This document shows, piece by piece, positions 25,630 to 34,505 of a stretch of 60,607 nt of DNA (within the stretch, counting starts at the first letter, position 1; each line of letters starts with the position of its first letter). The notes below the pieces were generated by a model. That model searched no databases and had not been told where the DNA came from. It worked only from the letters and a program-made list of their open reading frames with translations. The position numbers and the translations under genes are program-made. The stretch lies in assembly GCA_030667985.1 (NCBI GenBank), contig DAOUUU010000004.1:1-60607 (forward strand), given 5' to 3'. The DNA is from Candidatus Krumholzibacteriota bacterium. GTDB lineage: Bacteria; Krumholzibacteriota; Krumholzibacteriia; Krumholzibacteriales; Krumholzibacteriaceae.

Positions 25630-26118
25630 ATGGCCATGGAATTCTCGCACTGCCCGATGTGCGGGGCGGTGCTGGCGCCGTTCGATGAGGGCGGGCGCCG
25701 CCGCATGAAGTGCGGCGGATGCGGTTTCATCCAGTACTTGAATCCATCTTCGGCGGTCGGTGTTCTCATCCTGACCGACGAGGGAGTGCTCCTGGTCAAG
25801 CGGCGGTTCGAACCATACAAGGGAAAGTGGGTCATCCCGAGCGGATTCATAGAGTATGAGGAGGATATGAGGGAGGCCGCGGTGCGGGAGACCCTCGAGG
25901 AGACCGGGCTCGAGGTCGAGCTAACGGGCCTCCATGCCGCCGAATCGTGCTTCGACGATCCACGCGGCAATACTATCCTGGTTCTGTTCAATGGCAGGAT
26001 CACCGGCGGCACGCTCGAACCGGGCGATGACGCCGACGGGGCCGCGTTCTTTCCCCTGGAACGGCTCCCCGACATCGCGTTCGAGGCTCACAGAAAAGTG
26101 CTCTCAGGGCTTTCGTGA
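25630..26118 (+). CDS. Nudix hydrolase with N-terminal zinc ribbon
   Basis: 162 residues. CPMCG and CGGCG near the N-terminus form a zinc ribbon, as in NudC-like and related Nudix proteins. The Nudix box GFIEYEEDMREAAVRETLEE plus TGLEV fits GX5EX7REUXEEXGU. It hydrolyses nucleoside-diphosphate-linked compounds; the substrate is not determinable. It lacks the extra NudC domain. Its end overlaps the convergent 40-codon MetS-like gene by 15 bases. Confidence 0.92.
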   Translation: MAMEFSHCPMCGAVLAPFDEGGRRRMKCGGCGFIQYLNPSSAVGVLILTDEGVLLVKRRFEPYKGKWVIPSGFIEYEEDMREAAVRETLEETGLEVELTGLHAAESCFDDPRGNTILVLFNGRITGGTLEPGDDADGAAFFPLERLPDIAFEAHRKVLSGLS

Positions 26119-26226
26119 GCGCGCCTTGCGTTTTTCTATCTTCCAGACCAAAGAGACAACCGTTATGAATCCGCCCCAGACGAGGGAGCAGATCACTATC
26201 ATAAAGGCGATCGCCTGAGCGGTCAT
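26104..26226 (-). CDS. MetS-like small subunit of the NSS transporter
   Basis: A 40-residue protein read directly from the minus strand: it begins MTAQAIAFMIVICSLVWGGF, continues with a second hydrophobic half and ends in a strongly basic tail (KIEKRKARSRKP). It is a single membrane span of about 22 residues with a positive C-terminus. Its ATG overlaps the stop of the NSS symporter (ATGA at 26223-26226), the arrangement of metP-metS in actinobacteria, where the small MetS peptide is needed for methionine/alanine import. The last 15 bases overlap the Nudix gene on the other strand. Assignment rests on size, topology and coupling. Confidence 0.75.
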   Translation of the reverse strand: MTAQAIAFMIVICSLVWGGFITVVSLVWKIEKRKARSRKP

Positions 26227-27764
26227 GACTCCACCCTCTTTCCCATCTCACCCGCCGCGTGTATGTCGATGGTTTTCCTCTCGAAGAGCAGCCGCTTGAT
26301 AGGTTTGTTCAAGAGCAGGAGCAGGATGATAAGTCCCCCCCACTGCAACAGGCACGTGCCCACGCTGAAGGCCCGCAAAGGATGCCACCAGTAGTCTGGA
26401 TCGTAGACGAGGATCGCCTGGGTGAACCACCAACCGATCATGGCCAGAAATTCGATCGGTATCAATACCTTGATCGCGAAATTGAAAACCCTTCCCAGCT
26501 TGAAGTCGTTATCGGCCGAGTCGACCATCTCCCGCCTGAACTTTTCAACGCCGTAGCTTATGATAGTCGCGGCAAAGAGCAGTCCGCTGAGAAGGAGGCC
26601 GATGCCCCAGACCCAGTCCTGGTTCTGGAAGAAGTGCAGGTTCAGAGCCGAAGGTAGTCCAAAGAGAAAGCAGCCGGAGCCGACCAGGAAAAGGCCCTTC
26701 CGCCGGCTCATACCGAAATCCATCGTGATCCTGGTCCCCAGCTCCACCATAGCTATCAGCGATGACATGGCCGCTATCGAGAGGGCCAGGAAGAAGATGA
26801 AGAGAAAGAACCTGCCTCCAGCGATCTCCTCGAACAGCTTCGGGATCCAGATGAAGGTGAGACCCGTGCTCACGGGTCCAGTGTCGGTCACGGCCGATAT
26901 GGCCCGCTCGGCCGGGAGAATAGCGAAGACCGTCGGTATGATCGCGATCGCCGCGAGCAGGGAGGCGGAGTTGTTGCCCAGACCGGCCAGAAATGAGTTC
27001 GCGACGATGTCGTCGTCCTTGCGCATATAGACCGCGTAGGTCAGGATCAATCCCCAACCCGCTCCGGTCGACCAGGCGCTCTGCGACAATCCCTCGAGCC
27101 AGACCCGGTAGTTCAGGAGGGCGCGCCACTTGGGCTCGAACAGATAGTTGAGGCCGTCGGCCGCCCCGGGAAGCGTGACTGCGCGTACGGCCGCGATGAT
27201 GAGCAGTGTGAAGAGTGTGGGGATCAGGATCTTGTTCGCCCTCTCGATGCCGTTGACCACTCCGTGATATATGATCCAGGAGCTGAAGAGCACGGCGAAC
27301 AGATGAAAGAGAACCGGTTGCCAGAGCGATCCGGTGAATGAATTCCAGAACTCCATTGTCTGGGCGCCCCAGAGTCCTCCGCCCGCGGCTCCCACGGCAG
27401 CGAGATCGACGAGGGAGGCCAGCGTGTAGCGGAAACACCAGCCGGTCACGACACAGTAGTAAAATGTGATGGCTAGCGTGCAGATCCCGACGAATCCGCC
27501 CATCCAAGTGTGGCGAGGATTCATCGAGCCGAACGCTCCGATCGTGCCCATCCTCGTCTTCTTGCCCATTCCGAACTCGACGATGAGCAGTGGTATCGAC
27601 CAGAGAAATAGAAACAGGAACCATGGGATCAAAAAGGGCGCGCCGCCGTTCTGGGCCACCACTCTCGGAAACCGCCAGATATTTCCCGTTCCCACCGCCA
27701 TGCCGAGGGCGGCGAGCAACAAAGACCATCTACTCGTGAAGGTCTCCTTCAAGCTCCCTCCCAT
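26223..27764 (-). CDS. Sodium:neurotransmitter-symporter family transporter (MetP/TnaT-like)
   Basis: 513 residues with about 11-12 membrane spans. The span-1 motif AALGMAVGTGNIWRFPRVV is the NSS signature that forms the sodium and substrate sites. The bacterial members import amino acids with sodium. It is followed, with a four-base overlap, by a MetS-like small subunit, which makes neutral amino acids such as methionine or alanine good candidates. It lies 33 bases after the HEAT-cyclophilin gene on the same strand, so they may share a transcript. No clear Shine-Dalgarno precedes the ATG at 27764. Confidence 0.93.
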   Translation of the reverse strand: MGGSLKETFTSRWSLLLAALGMAVGTGNIWRFPRVVAQNGGAPFLIPWFLFLFLWSIPLLIVEFGMGKKTRMGTIGAFGSMNPRHTWMGGFVGICTLAITFYYCVVTGWCFRYTLASLVDLAAVGAAGGGLWGAQTMEFWNSFTGSLWQPVLFHLFAVLFSSWIIYHGVVNGIERANKILIPTLFTLLIIAAVRAVTLPGAADGLNYLFEPKWRALLNYRVWLEGLSQSAWSTGAGWGLILTYAVYMRKDDDIVANSFLAGLGNNSASLLAAIAIIPTVFAILPAERAISAVTDTGPVSTGLTFIWIPKLFEEIAGGRFFLFIFFLALSIAAMSSLIAMVELGTRITMDFGMSRRKGLFLVGSGCFLFGLPSALNLHFFQNQDWVWGIGLLLSGLLFAATIISYGVEKFRREMVDSADNDFKLGRVFNFAIKVLIPIEFLAMIGWWFTQAILVYDPDYWWHPLRAFSVGTCLLQWGGLIILLLLLNKPIKRLLFERKTIDIHAAGEMGKRVES

Positions 27765-27797
27765 TTTCTATAAATTTTTCACTGTCGCGGTCGCGGG

Positions 27798-29831
27798 TCA
27801 TTTCACGACGATGATATCGAATGTATCGCCGCGTTCGATCACATCGACTATCTCCATACCGCTGGTCACCCTGCCGATCACTGTGTAGCGCCCGTTCAGG
27901 TGCTGCTGCGGTGTGTGTGTTATGAAAAATTGGCTGCCCGGTGTGTCCTTTCCGGAGTGTGCCATGCCGACGGTGCCGCGTTCGTACCTGTGGAGGTTGA
28001 ACTGGCTTCTCAAGAAGTACCCTGCGTCTCCCCAGCCGTCCCCCCTCGGGCATCCGCCCTGGATGACGAATCCGGGAACGACACGGTGAAACGTGAGATC
28101 CTTGTAGAATCCCCGCTTTGCGAGCGTGATGATGCTCTGGACCATATTGGGAGCGTCGTCGCCGTAGAGGGTGATCTCTATGTCTCCACGGCCGGTCGTT
28201 ATTCTTATCTTCCGCTCACCCATCGGCAGGGCGGGTTCGCCCCAGGGAAGGTCGCCGCGCGGCCATTGACCTGAGGGCTGAGCTTTCAGAGAGCCCTTGA
28301 ATTGCTTCGACGCCTGAACTGCGGCTTGCCCGATGCGCGGATCGGGATCCCTGCTCGCCTCATTCAGGAACTTTAGAAGAGAGGGGACCGATTCTTCTCT
28401 GACGGTCTTTCTCTCTCCGATTGCGACGATCGCGCCCAGGACAGCGAGCTTCCGTTCGCTGTCCACGCGTTCGGAGCTCCTGGGGTAGAGACGTACAAGA
28501 TCGTCTATGGTCTCTTTCTCGGCGATCTTGCCGATTGACTCCGCGGCGATCGAGGCGACGACCCAGTCATCCCCGCCGATTGCTCCGAACAGTGCGTCGA
28601 TCGGTCTGTTACCCTCCTCATTCTCCTTGTAGAGGTCCTTTTCCTTGTGCCATGTCCCGAGTGCAGTGGCGGCCCCCTCGCGGACGAGCGGATCTTCACC
28701 GCCTGTGAGCGCAGAGACGAACAGAGGCAGGTCCTGCTTGTCCCCGGCAAGGCTGAGTGCCTCGAGCGCCGTCATCCTTTCGATCGGTGTGCCGCTACGG
28801 TAGACGGCGAGCAGACGTTCCCGCGACTGGTCCTCGCCAGTCACGCCGGCGGCCCTCAGCGCGGCGAGGCGCACCATGAGAGACTTCGAATCGAGCAGCG
28901 GTAATATCGCTTCAAATGTATCGTCTTCATCGATCTTCTCGAGTCCTAGCAGGGCGATCGTCTGCATATAGGGATCGGTGGAGGAGAGGAGCTCTACAAG
29001 GGCCCGGGCACATCTCTTGTCACCGATTCTGACGAGCGCCTCGGCAGCTTTCAGGGCCACCATGCGGTCTTGCCCTCCGGTCATGACGAACAGAGGATCT
29101 ATGGCCTTTTTCGATTTCATGCGTCCCAACGCCTCCACCGCGCGCATCTTGACCGCCGTATTCTCGTTCTCGAGGAGGTCGAGGACATGGTTCTCATGGC
29201 TTTTGTCCTCACACCTACCGAGTGTATAGGCGACACCGGCCAGGACCTTGGGGTCCGGATCGAATATCGCTGTGCCGCATGCGCTCACTGCAGTAGAGTC
29301 GTCCAGTCTCGATAGGGAGACGGCGGCAGCTACTCGCAGGGCGGTGCTGAAATTGCTGAGGTATGAGATTATCGGTTCGGCCGCCTCCGGTTCTCCCGTC
29401 ATGCTGAGCGCTTCGAGAACCCCGACCTTGATATTTTTCCCCCGCTTCTTGAGCGCGTATTTCAGCGGTTCTACCGAATCCTTGCCTCCGACGAGGCCGA
29501 GCGAGAAGATCGCCGTCTTCGCTACATCCTCGTTCTGATCCTTGCTAAGCTCGGCGAGCAGCGGCACGCCGGCCTGGTCGCCTATCCGGCCCAGTACCTC
29601 GGCGCACCTGAGGCGGACGAGGGGATTCGGGTCATGAGCGTAAGGAACGAGTCTCTCGGTATTAAGCGCCCTATTCTCTTCGATACGAGCCAGCTCGGTC
29701 AGCTTTTGCTTCCCCGATCTGGTCCCCAGGAGAGTGTCATACCTGCTCGCGCAGAACGCTGTGTCGCATACTAAGAGAAGGAGCACAAGCGCTGATAGCG
29801 CAGCGGAAAGGACCCCATGGATCGATCTCAT
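27798..29831 (-). CDS. Exported HEAT-repeat protein fused to a cyclophilin
   Basis: 677 residues; AGGAGG precedes the ATG. A signal peptide (ends near TAFCAS) leads to about a dozen HEAT/PBS-type helical repeats (LVRLRCAEVLGRIGD, AVKMRAVEALGRM and so on, about 60-510). The C-terminal 150 residues are a cyclophilin prolyl isomerase with FHRVVPGFVIQGG and GSQFFITHTP, so the Arg and Gln/Phe active-site residues are intact. Isomerase activity in the periplasm with a HEAT scaffold for clients is likely. The 236-base region upstream, divergent from the secreted repeat protein, contains TATAAT-like boxes on the minus strand but no convincing -35. Confidence 0.9.
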   Translation of the reverse strand: MRSIHGVLSAALSALVLLLLVCDTAFCASRYDTLLGTRSGKQKLTELARIEENRALNTERLVPYAHDPNPLVRLRCAEVLGRIGDQAGVPLLAELSKDQNEDVAKTAIFSLGLVGGKDSVEPLKYALKKRGKNIKVGVLEALSMTGEPEAAEPIISYLSNFSTALRVAAAVSLSRLDDSTAVSACGTAIFDPDPKVLAGVAYTLGRCEDKSHENHVLDLLENENTAVKMRAVEALGRMKSKKAIDPLFVMTGGQDRMVALKAAEALVRIGDKRCARALVELLSSTDPYMQTIALLGLEKIDEDDTFEAILPLLDSKSLMVRLAALRAAGVTGEDQSRERLLAVYRSGTPIERMTALEALSLAGDKQDLPLFVSALTGGEDPLVREGAATALGTWHKEKDLYKENEEGNRPIDALFGAIGGDDWVVASIAAESIGKIAEKETIDDLVRLYPRSSERVDSERKLAVLGAIVAIGERKTVREESVPSLLKFLNEASRDPDPRIGQAAVQASKQFKGSLKAQPSGQWPRGDLPWGEPALPMGERKIRITTGRGDIEITLYGDDAPNMVQSIITLAKRGFYKDLTFHRVVPGFVIQGGCPRGDGWGDAGYFLRSQFNLHRYERGTVGMAHSGKDTPGSQFFITHTPQQHLNGRYTVIGRVTSGMEIVDVIERGDTFDIIVVK

Positions 29832-30067
29832 ATATTTCCTCCTGGTTTATACAAGGTTACTTTTTCCTGCCACCATAAAGGCCGTCATGTCAAGGAGTAT
29901 TATAAATACGTGCATATTCGGTGCCGTATTACGATTGAGCAATCGGAAAAACTGTGGTACAATGCGTTTCCGAAAGTTAAGATGATCAGGTTGTTACGGG
30001 TCATTTCCAAAAGCGGCTCAAGAGCACATTCCCGGTGCTGTGATCACTGATAGTGGGGTAGATTGCC

Positions 30068-32020
30068 ATGAGAAGCGTCATACGTCTTGTTATTCTCGTA
30101 TCGTCCGCCGCCCTGTTGACCATTGTCACACCTATCGAGGCGGGCTTTATAGCGGATGGTTTCGGAATCTATACGGGTCCCTTTGACCAGAAGGACGCCC
30201 GGCTTGCACAAGACGGCTCAGGGGGGGCGATCATTGTCTGGGAGGATGCTGACAGCGGTTACAGGATAGTCGCTCAGAGGATCGATTCGGCGGGGCGCCC
30301 AAAGTGGGGAGATCAGGGGATTGTCGTTTGCGATGAGACCGGAGGCCAGAACAACCCGCTCATCGTAACGGACGGCTCGGGTGGCGCGATCGTCGTGTGG
30401 AATGACGGGCGGAACGGTAATTACGATATCTACGGTCAGCGTCTCGATTCAGACGGAGTTATACAGTGGGTGAATGGTGGTGTGGGCATCGTCACAAAAA
30501 CCGGCGACCAGTATCTGGAGGGGATCATCCCCGAGGGTGGCGGGGCGATCGTCCTCTGGACCGACTGGGGTGACGGATTATCAGATATCAAGGTGGAGAT
30601 TCAGCGCATCGACGCTGGAGGGCTGCTTCTCTGGGCCGCATCCGGCGTTTCCGTCTCGAATGGGACCGGAGGCCAGGAGGAACCCTGCATCGCATCCTGT
30701 TCATCAGGCGGTGCGATCGTGGCGTGGCAGGACGGCCGCGGCGGTTTTGATATATATGCCCAGTCGATATCCTCCGCTGGAGCGGCCCTCTGGGATGCGG
30801 GCGGAGTCGTCGTCTGCGCGGAGATTGAGGCCCAGTATGATCCTGTTATCATCCCTGACGATGCGGGAGGTGTGATTGTCGCGTGGACCGATTACCGAAA
30901 TGGAAATTTCCGCTGCGATATCTACGCTCAGCGTCTGGATGGTTCGGGTGCGGGTTTATGGCCGGCCGGCGGAGTGGCCGTCTGTATAGCCCCGGAGAAT
31001 CAGTGGTGTGAGGCGATGATCGGAGACGGATCAGGAGGTGCTATCATCGCCTGGGGAGATTTCCAGTCGAGCGGAGAAGATGTCTATGCCCAGCGGATCG
31101 ACATGGACGGCGCGGAACTCTGGTCCTACAACGGAGTAGCCGTTTGTGCCGCGTCCGGGAGCCAGTGGTATATAAGGACCGTTTCGGATGGAGCGGGCGG
31201 GGCGATCGTGAGCTGGGTCGACTGGCGGTCGGGTGTCGCGATGGACTACGATATCTATGCACAGAGGGTAGACGCCTCGGGCATGATGCGATGGGCGCCT
31301 GACGGCTCCGGTATCTGCATGGCGGACGATGACCAGAGCGACGCCGAACCTATCAGCGACGGAGCGGGTGGGGTGTTCGTGGTGTGGAAAGACAGGCGGA
31401 ACGGAGACTATGACATATACGCGTCACGTATCAATACGGACGGTGATCCGGTAGCGACCCTTCTGGCCGCCTGCTCGATAGATCTCGAAGGGATATATCC
31501 CAGGCTGACCTGGGCCCTGATAGAGGAGCCGGGGGAGAGGGTGTTCTTCGTGTTTCGGAGCACGGACGGGGGCGTGTCGTTCGATGAGATCCGCGATGCG
31601 GCCGTTACGGTGAAGGGCCGCACCTGCATTTTCGTCGACACGGATTGCGTTCCCGGCACCGAATGTATCTACCGGGTCGAGATGTTCGATGAGGGTGAGC
31701 GCACGCTCCTCCTGGAGGCCGGACCGATACATGTGCCGGATCTCAGGCTCGTTCTCCGTCAAAATCATCCGAATCCTTTCAATCCATCGACGACGATAGA
31801 GTATATCCTCCCCTCTGAATGCAGGGTCTTGCTTGCCGTCTACGATCCGGCCGGGAGGCTTGTCGCCCGTCTCGTCGACACGGAGCAGCAGGCCGGCCCT
31901 CACACAGTCGTCTGGAACGGGCGCGGCATCAGCGGCAGCGATATCCCTTCCGGCGTCTATTTCTACCGTCTGCAGGCGGGAAAGCTCAACGAGACCCGCA
32001 AGATGCTCCTTTTGCGGTAG
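30068..32020 (+). CDS. Secreted repeat protein with FlgD/T9SS-like C-terminal sorting tail
   Basis: 650 residues. A signal peptide (cleaved near IEAG) is followed by about eight repeats of some 55 residues, each with SGGAIIVWEDxR-type, DIYAQRLD and a short G-x-x-VC strand, a pattern of beta-propeller or related blades (about 30-470). A fibronectin-like segment (about 480-560) precedes the tail: LRQNHPNPFNPSTTIEY, then GRLVARLVD, GSDIPSGVYFYRLQAG and KMLLLR. That tail is typical of surface-sorted proteins in FCB bacteria. It is probably a cell-surface binding protein; the ligand is unknown. Confidence 0.82.
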   Translation: MRSVIRLVILVSSAALLTIVTPIEAGFIADGFGIYTGPFDQKDARLAQDGSGGAIIVWEDADSGYRIVAQRIDSAGRPKWGDQGIVVCDETGGQNNPLIVTDGSGGAIVVWNDGRNGNYDIYGQRLDSDGVIQWVNGGVGIVTKTGDQYLEGIIPEGGGAIVLWTDWGDGLSDIKVEIQRIDAGGLLLWAASGVSVSNGTGGQEEPCIASCSSGGAIVAWQDGRGGFDIYAQSISSAGAALWDAGGVVVCAEIEAQYDPVIIPDDAGGVIVAWTDYRNGNFRCDIYAQRLDGSGAGLWPAGGVAVCIAPENQWCEAMIGDGSGGAIIAWGDFQSSGEDVYAQRIDMDGAELWSYNGVAVCAASGSQWYIRTVSDGAGGAIVSWVDWRSGVAMDYDIYAQRVDASGMMRWAPDGSGICMADDDQSDAEPISDGAGGVFVVWKDRRNGDYDIYASRINTDGDPVATLLAACSIDLEGIYPRLTWALIEEPGERVFFVFRSTDGGVSFDEIRDAAVTVKGRTCIFVDTDCVPGTECIYRVEMFDEGERTLLLEAGPIHVPDLRLVLRQNHPNPFNPSTTIEYILPSECRVLLAVYDPAGRLVARLVDTEQQAGPHTVVWNGRGISGSDIPSGVYFYRLQAGKLNETRKMLLLR

Positions 32021-32049
32021 GAGCCGGTTCCCAGCCGCCCTCTTCTGCT

Positions 32050-32079
32050 TTGACTGATAGATCGATTCCATATTACAAT
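32050..32079 (+). promoter_or_regulatory. Promoter of the ecfT-truA operon
   Basis: TTGACT (5/6), 18 bases, TACAAT (5/6), about 70 bases before the ecfT start. Confidence 0.5.
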
Positions 32080-32153
32080 CTATTCGGGCGCCGTTTTTTG
32101 ATGGCGCTGTTGATTCTCGTGAAATATTTCCCGCGTGCCGAGTGAAGGATCTC

Positions 32154-32912
32154 ATGGCTATTCCAGGTATTCAATTCGTCGAGGGCGATACATATCTATA
32201 CCGCCGTCATCCGATGGCGAAGCTCATCGTATTCCTGATGCTGATCGCCGGCCTGCTCCTCTTCCGAAACCGTGCCGTGCCGGCCGTGGCCTGTGTGCTC
32301 CTTTTCGTCTCTTACCTGGGCGCCGGGTTGGGGATGGGAAGATACCTCAAAGTTGCGGGAAGATTTCTGTTCTTTGCCCTTCTGATCGTTGTTGCGCATC
32401 TGGTCCTTCTCCGGCAGAGCGGATCGGTGCCGGAGCGTCTGATGTCGGGATTTGTGCAGGCCGTTCGGATATTCGATCTGCTCGTTCTTGCGGGGCTCTT
32501 TACCGCCGTGACCGATCCTGTCGATCTGACCGATGCCCTGATCCGGGGGATGAGGCCGTTGGAGAGGGCGGGCGTGCGTACAGGGGAACTCTCCCTGATG
32601 CTCATGATCGTTTTCAGCTTTCTGCCTCTGATGGGAGAGGAGGTCGAGCGTCTCGCCATCGCCCAGGGCGCCAGATGCGGATTCGGAAGGGGTCCCGTGC
32701 TGCGGATACGCAATTCGGTTCCGCTTCTCGGGGCGCTTGTCGTCGGAATCATGCGAAGGTCCGAAGAGTTGGAGTTATCCCTTGCGGCGAGGCGGTACGA
32801 TACAACGAGTGCGCGCCGCACGGACGGAGGGTTGCGGATGGCCGGCGGCGATTACGTGTTCAGCGCGATCGCAGTAGCACTGTTCGCGGTGGGGGTCTAT
32901 GCGAAACTTTAA
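32154..32912 (+). CDS. Energy-coupling factor transporter transmembrane protein (EcfT/CbiQ family)
   Basis: 252 residues from ATG 32154, chosen because AAGGA lies four bases upstream; a GTG at 32142 has none. About five membrane spans. The two Ala-Arg-x coupling motifs that dock onto the ATPases are recognisable: AQGARCG and LAARRYD. EcfT joins a substrate-binding S component to the ATPases EcfA1 and EcfA2. None of these is next to it; only truA follows, with a 14-base overlap. In Firmicutes ecfA1-ecfA2-ecfT-truA is the normal order, so this is a partial remnant or uses distant ATPases. Confidence 0.85.
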   Translation: MAIPGIQFVEGDTYLYRRHPMAKLIVFLMLIAGLLLFRNRAVPAVACVLLFVSYLGAGLGMGRYLKVAGRFLFFALLIVVAHLVLLRQSGSVPERLMSGFVQAVRIFDLLVLAGLFTAVTDPVDLTDALIRGMRPLERAGVRTGELSLMLMIVFSFLPLMGEEVERLAIAQGARCGFGRGPVLRIRNSVPLLGALVVGIMRRSEELELSLAARRYDTTSARRTDGGLRMAGGDYVFSAIAVALFAVGVYAKL

Positions 32913-33621
32913 GATGACGATCGAATATGACGGCACCGATTTCTCCGGCTGGCAGATACAGCCGAACAGAAGAACGGTGCAGGGCGAGCTTTACAGTGCC
33001 CTGGAGAGACTCGGCGGCGAGGAGACTCTCGTCACGGGGGCAGGCAGGACAGATGCCGGAGTGCATGCCACCGGCCAGGTCGCCAATGTGAGGATCGATA
33101 CCAGGCTCTCGGCCGGAGAGTTGACGAAAGCGGTCAATGCATCGCTCCCCGGCGATGTACTGATCAAAGGAGCCCTGGAGGTCCCGCTCTCTTTCAGCGC
33201 GCGCTTCCACGCCAGGAGCAGGAGCTATCGCTATATATTCATCCGGCGCCGTTCGGCCGTGTGGAGAAAATACTTCTATCTTTACGACGGGCCCCTCGAT
33301 ATCGCCTCGATGCAGAGGGAGGCCGCAAGCCTCGCCGGAGAGAGGAATTTCAGCTCGTTCTGTTCTTCTGCGGATATGAGTAAGTTCAAGAGGTGCAGGG
33401 TGATAGATGTCGGTGTAATCGATACGCCGCCTCTCTTGACCTTTCACATCACGGCCGATCACTTTCTCCATAATATGGTTCGGGCCCTGGCCGGGACACT
33501 CCTCGAGATCGGGAAGAACAAGCCGTTAAATCTCAAAGAGATAGTGGAAGCCGGCGACCGGACCGCGGCGGGCCCCACGCTGCCGCCTCACGGCCTCTAT
33601 CTGGTCGAGGTCCGTTATTGA
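32899..33621 (+). CDS. truA: tRNA pseudouridine(38-40) synthase
   Basis: 240 residues, normal length. The N-terminal KMTIEYDGTDFSGWQIQP and the catalytic loop GRTDAGVHATGQV with the nucleophilic Asp are intact, as are FSARFHARSRSYRYIF and the C-terminal HFLHNMVRALAGTLLEIG. It modifies the anticodon stem-loop of many tRNAs. Translation is coupled to ecfT by a 14-base overlap. Confidence 0.96.
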   Translation: MRNFKMTIEYDGTDFSGWQIQPNRRTVQGELYSALERLGGEETLVTGAGRTDAGVHATGQVANVRIDTRLSAGELTKAVNASLPGDVLIKGALEVPLSFSARFHARSRSYRYIFIRRRSAVWRKYFYLYDGPLDIASMQREAASLAGERNFSSFCSSADMSKFKRCRVIDVGVIDTPPLLTFHITADHFLHNMVRALAGTLLEIGKNKPLNLKEIVEAGDRTAAGPTLPPHGLYLVEVRY

Positions 33622-33660
33622 CCGCCGGGCCGCCACTCCTTCCGATCGCGGTAAAATCGG

Positions 33661-33689
33661 TTGAGTGAGTCCGCTTCTCCATGTATAAT
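33661..33689 (+). promoter_or_regulatory. Promoter of the transaldolase gene
   Basis: TTGAGT (4/6), 17 bases, perfect TATAAT, with the start about 60 bases before the ATG at 33757. Confidence 0.6.
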
Positions 33690-33756
33690 ACTTTTTTAGG
33701 AATTTTCGGCGGGATCATTTATCAGAAGTATAGATCTTAAGGGAGGAACCGGATAT

Positions 33757-34404
33757 ATGAAATTCTTTATCGATACAGCAAATGTGGAACAGATACGGGA
33801 AGCGGCCACCCTCGGCGTGCTCGACGGAGTAACGACGAACCCTACACTGCTTTCGAGAGAAAAGGGATTGTTCAAAGAGATCCTCAAAGAGATCTGCTCG
33901 GTAGTGCCCGGTCCGGTGAGCGCGGAGGTTGTATCGCTCGAAGCGGAAGTGATGGTGAAGGAGGGGAAAGAGCTTTGCAAGATCGCCGATAATATCATCA
34001 TAAAGGTGCCATGTATCCGGGAGGGAGTGAAGGCGATCGGGATGTTCAAGAAGGAGGGCATACAGACCAATGCGACCCTCTGTTTCTCGGCAAACCAGGG
34101 CCTTCTCGTCGCCAGGGCGGGGGCCACGTATGTCAGTCCCTTTGTGGGCCGTCTCGACGATATAGGCCATCCGGGTATGGAGATCGTCAGGGATCTGGTG
34201 ACTATCTATAACAATTACTCGATTGCGACACAGGTGATCGTATCCAGTGTGCGTCATGCTCAGCATGTCTACGAGGCGGCGATGATGGGAGCGGACGTTG
34301 TGACGATCCCCTTCAAGGTCATCGAGCAGTTGATCAAGCATCCGCTCACCGATAAGGGCATCGAGAGCTTCCTGAAAGACTGGGAGAAGGTGCAGAAGAA
34401 GTAA
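33757..34404 (+). CDS. Transaldolase (short, TalC/fructose-6-phosphate-aldolase type)
   Basis: 215 residues, the length of the short class. [15 protein letters not shown] and [10 protein letters not shown] form the first strands, and Lys83 in IIIKVP is the Schiff-base lysine. [29 protein letters not shown] completes the barrel signature. It exchanges dihydroxyacetone units in the pentose phosphate pathway, or acts as a fructose-6-phosphate aldolase; these two cannot be separated here. GGGAGG lies ahead of the ATG. A hairpin TCCCGG/CCGGGA at 34453-34470 follows but without a T run. Confidence 0.92.
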   Translation: MKFFIDTANVEQIREAATLGVLDGVTTNPTLLSREKGLFKEILKEICSVVPGPVSAEVVSLEAEVMVKEGKELCKIADNIIIKVPCIREGVKAIGMFKKEGIQTNATLCFSANQGLLVARAGATYVSPFVGRLDDIGHPGMEIVRDLVTIYNNYSIATQVIVSSVRHAQHVYEAAMMGADVVTIPFKVIEQLIKHPLTDKGIESFLKDWEKVQKK

Positions 34405-34505
34405 CGCCCCGCCCGGGACGTGTACGTCCGCGCGTTTATGGCGATACTGGCATCCCGGCCTGAACCGGGAAGATGATCACCCCCGTACTAATGGAGTGAA
34501 AGCTC

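Noticed and set aside
32084-32107. Hairpin with a T-rich stretch before ecfT
   Set aside because: The T run is in the loop rather than after the stem, and the stem is only about five pairs; not a terminator.
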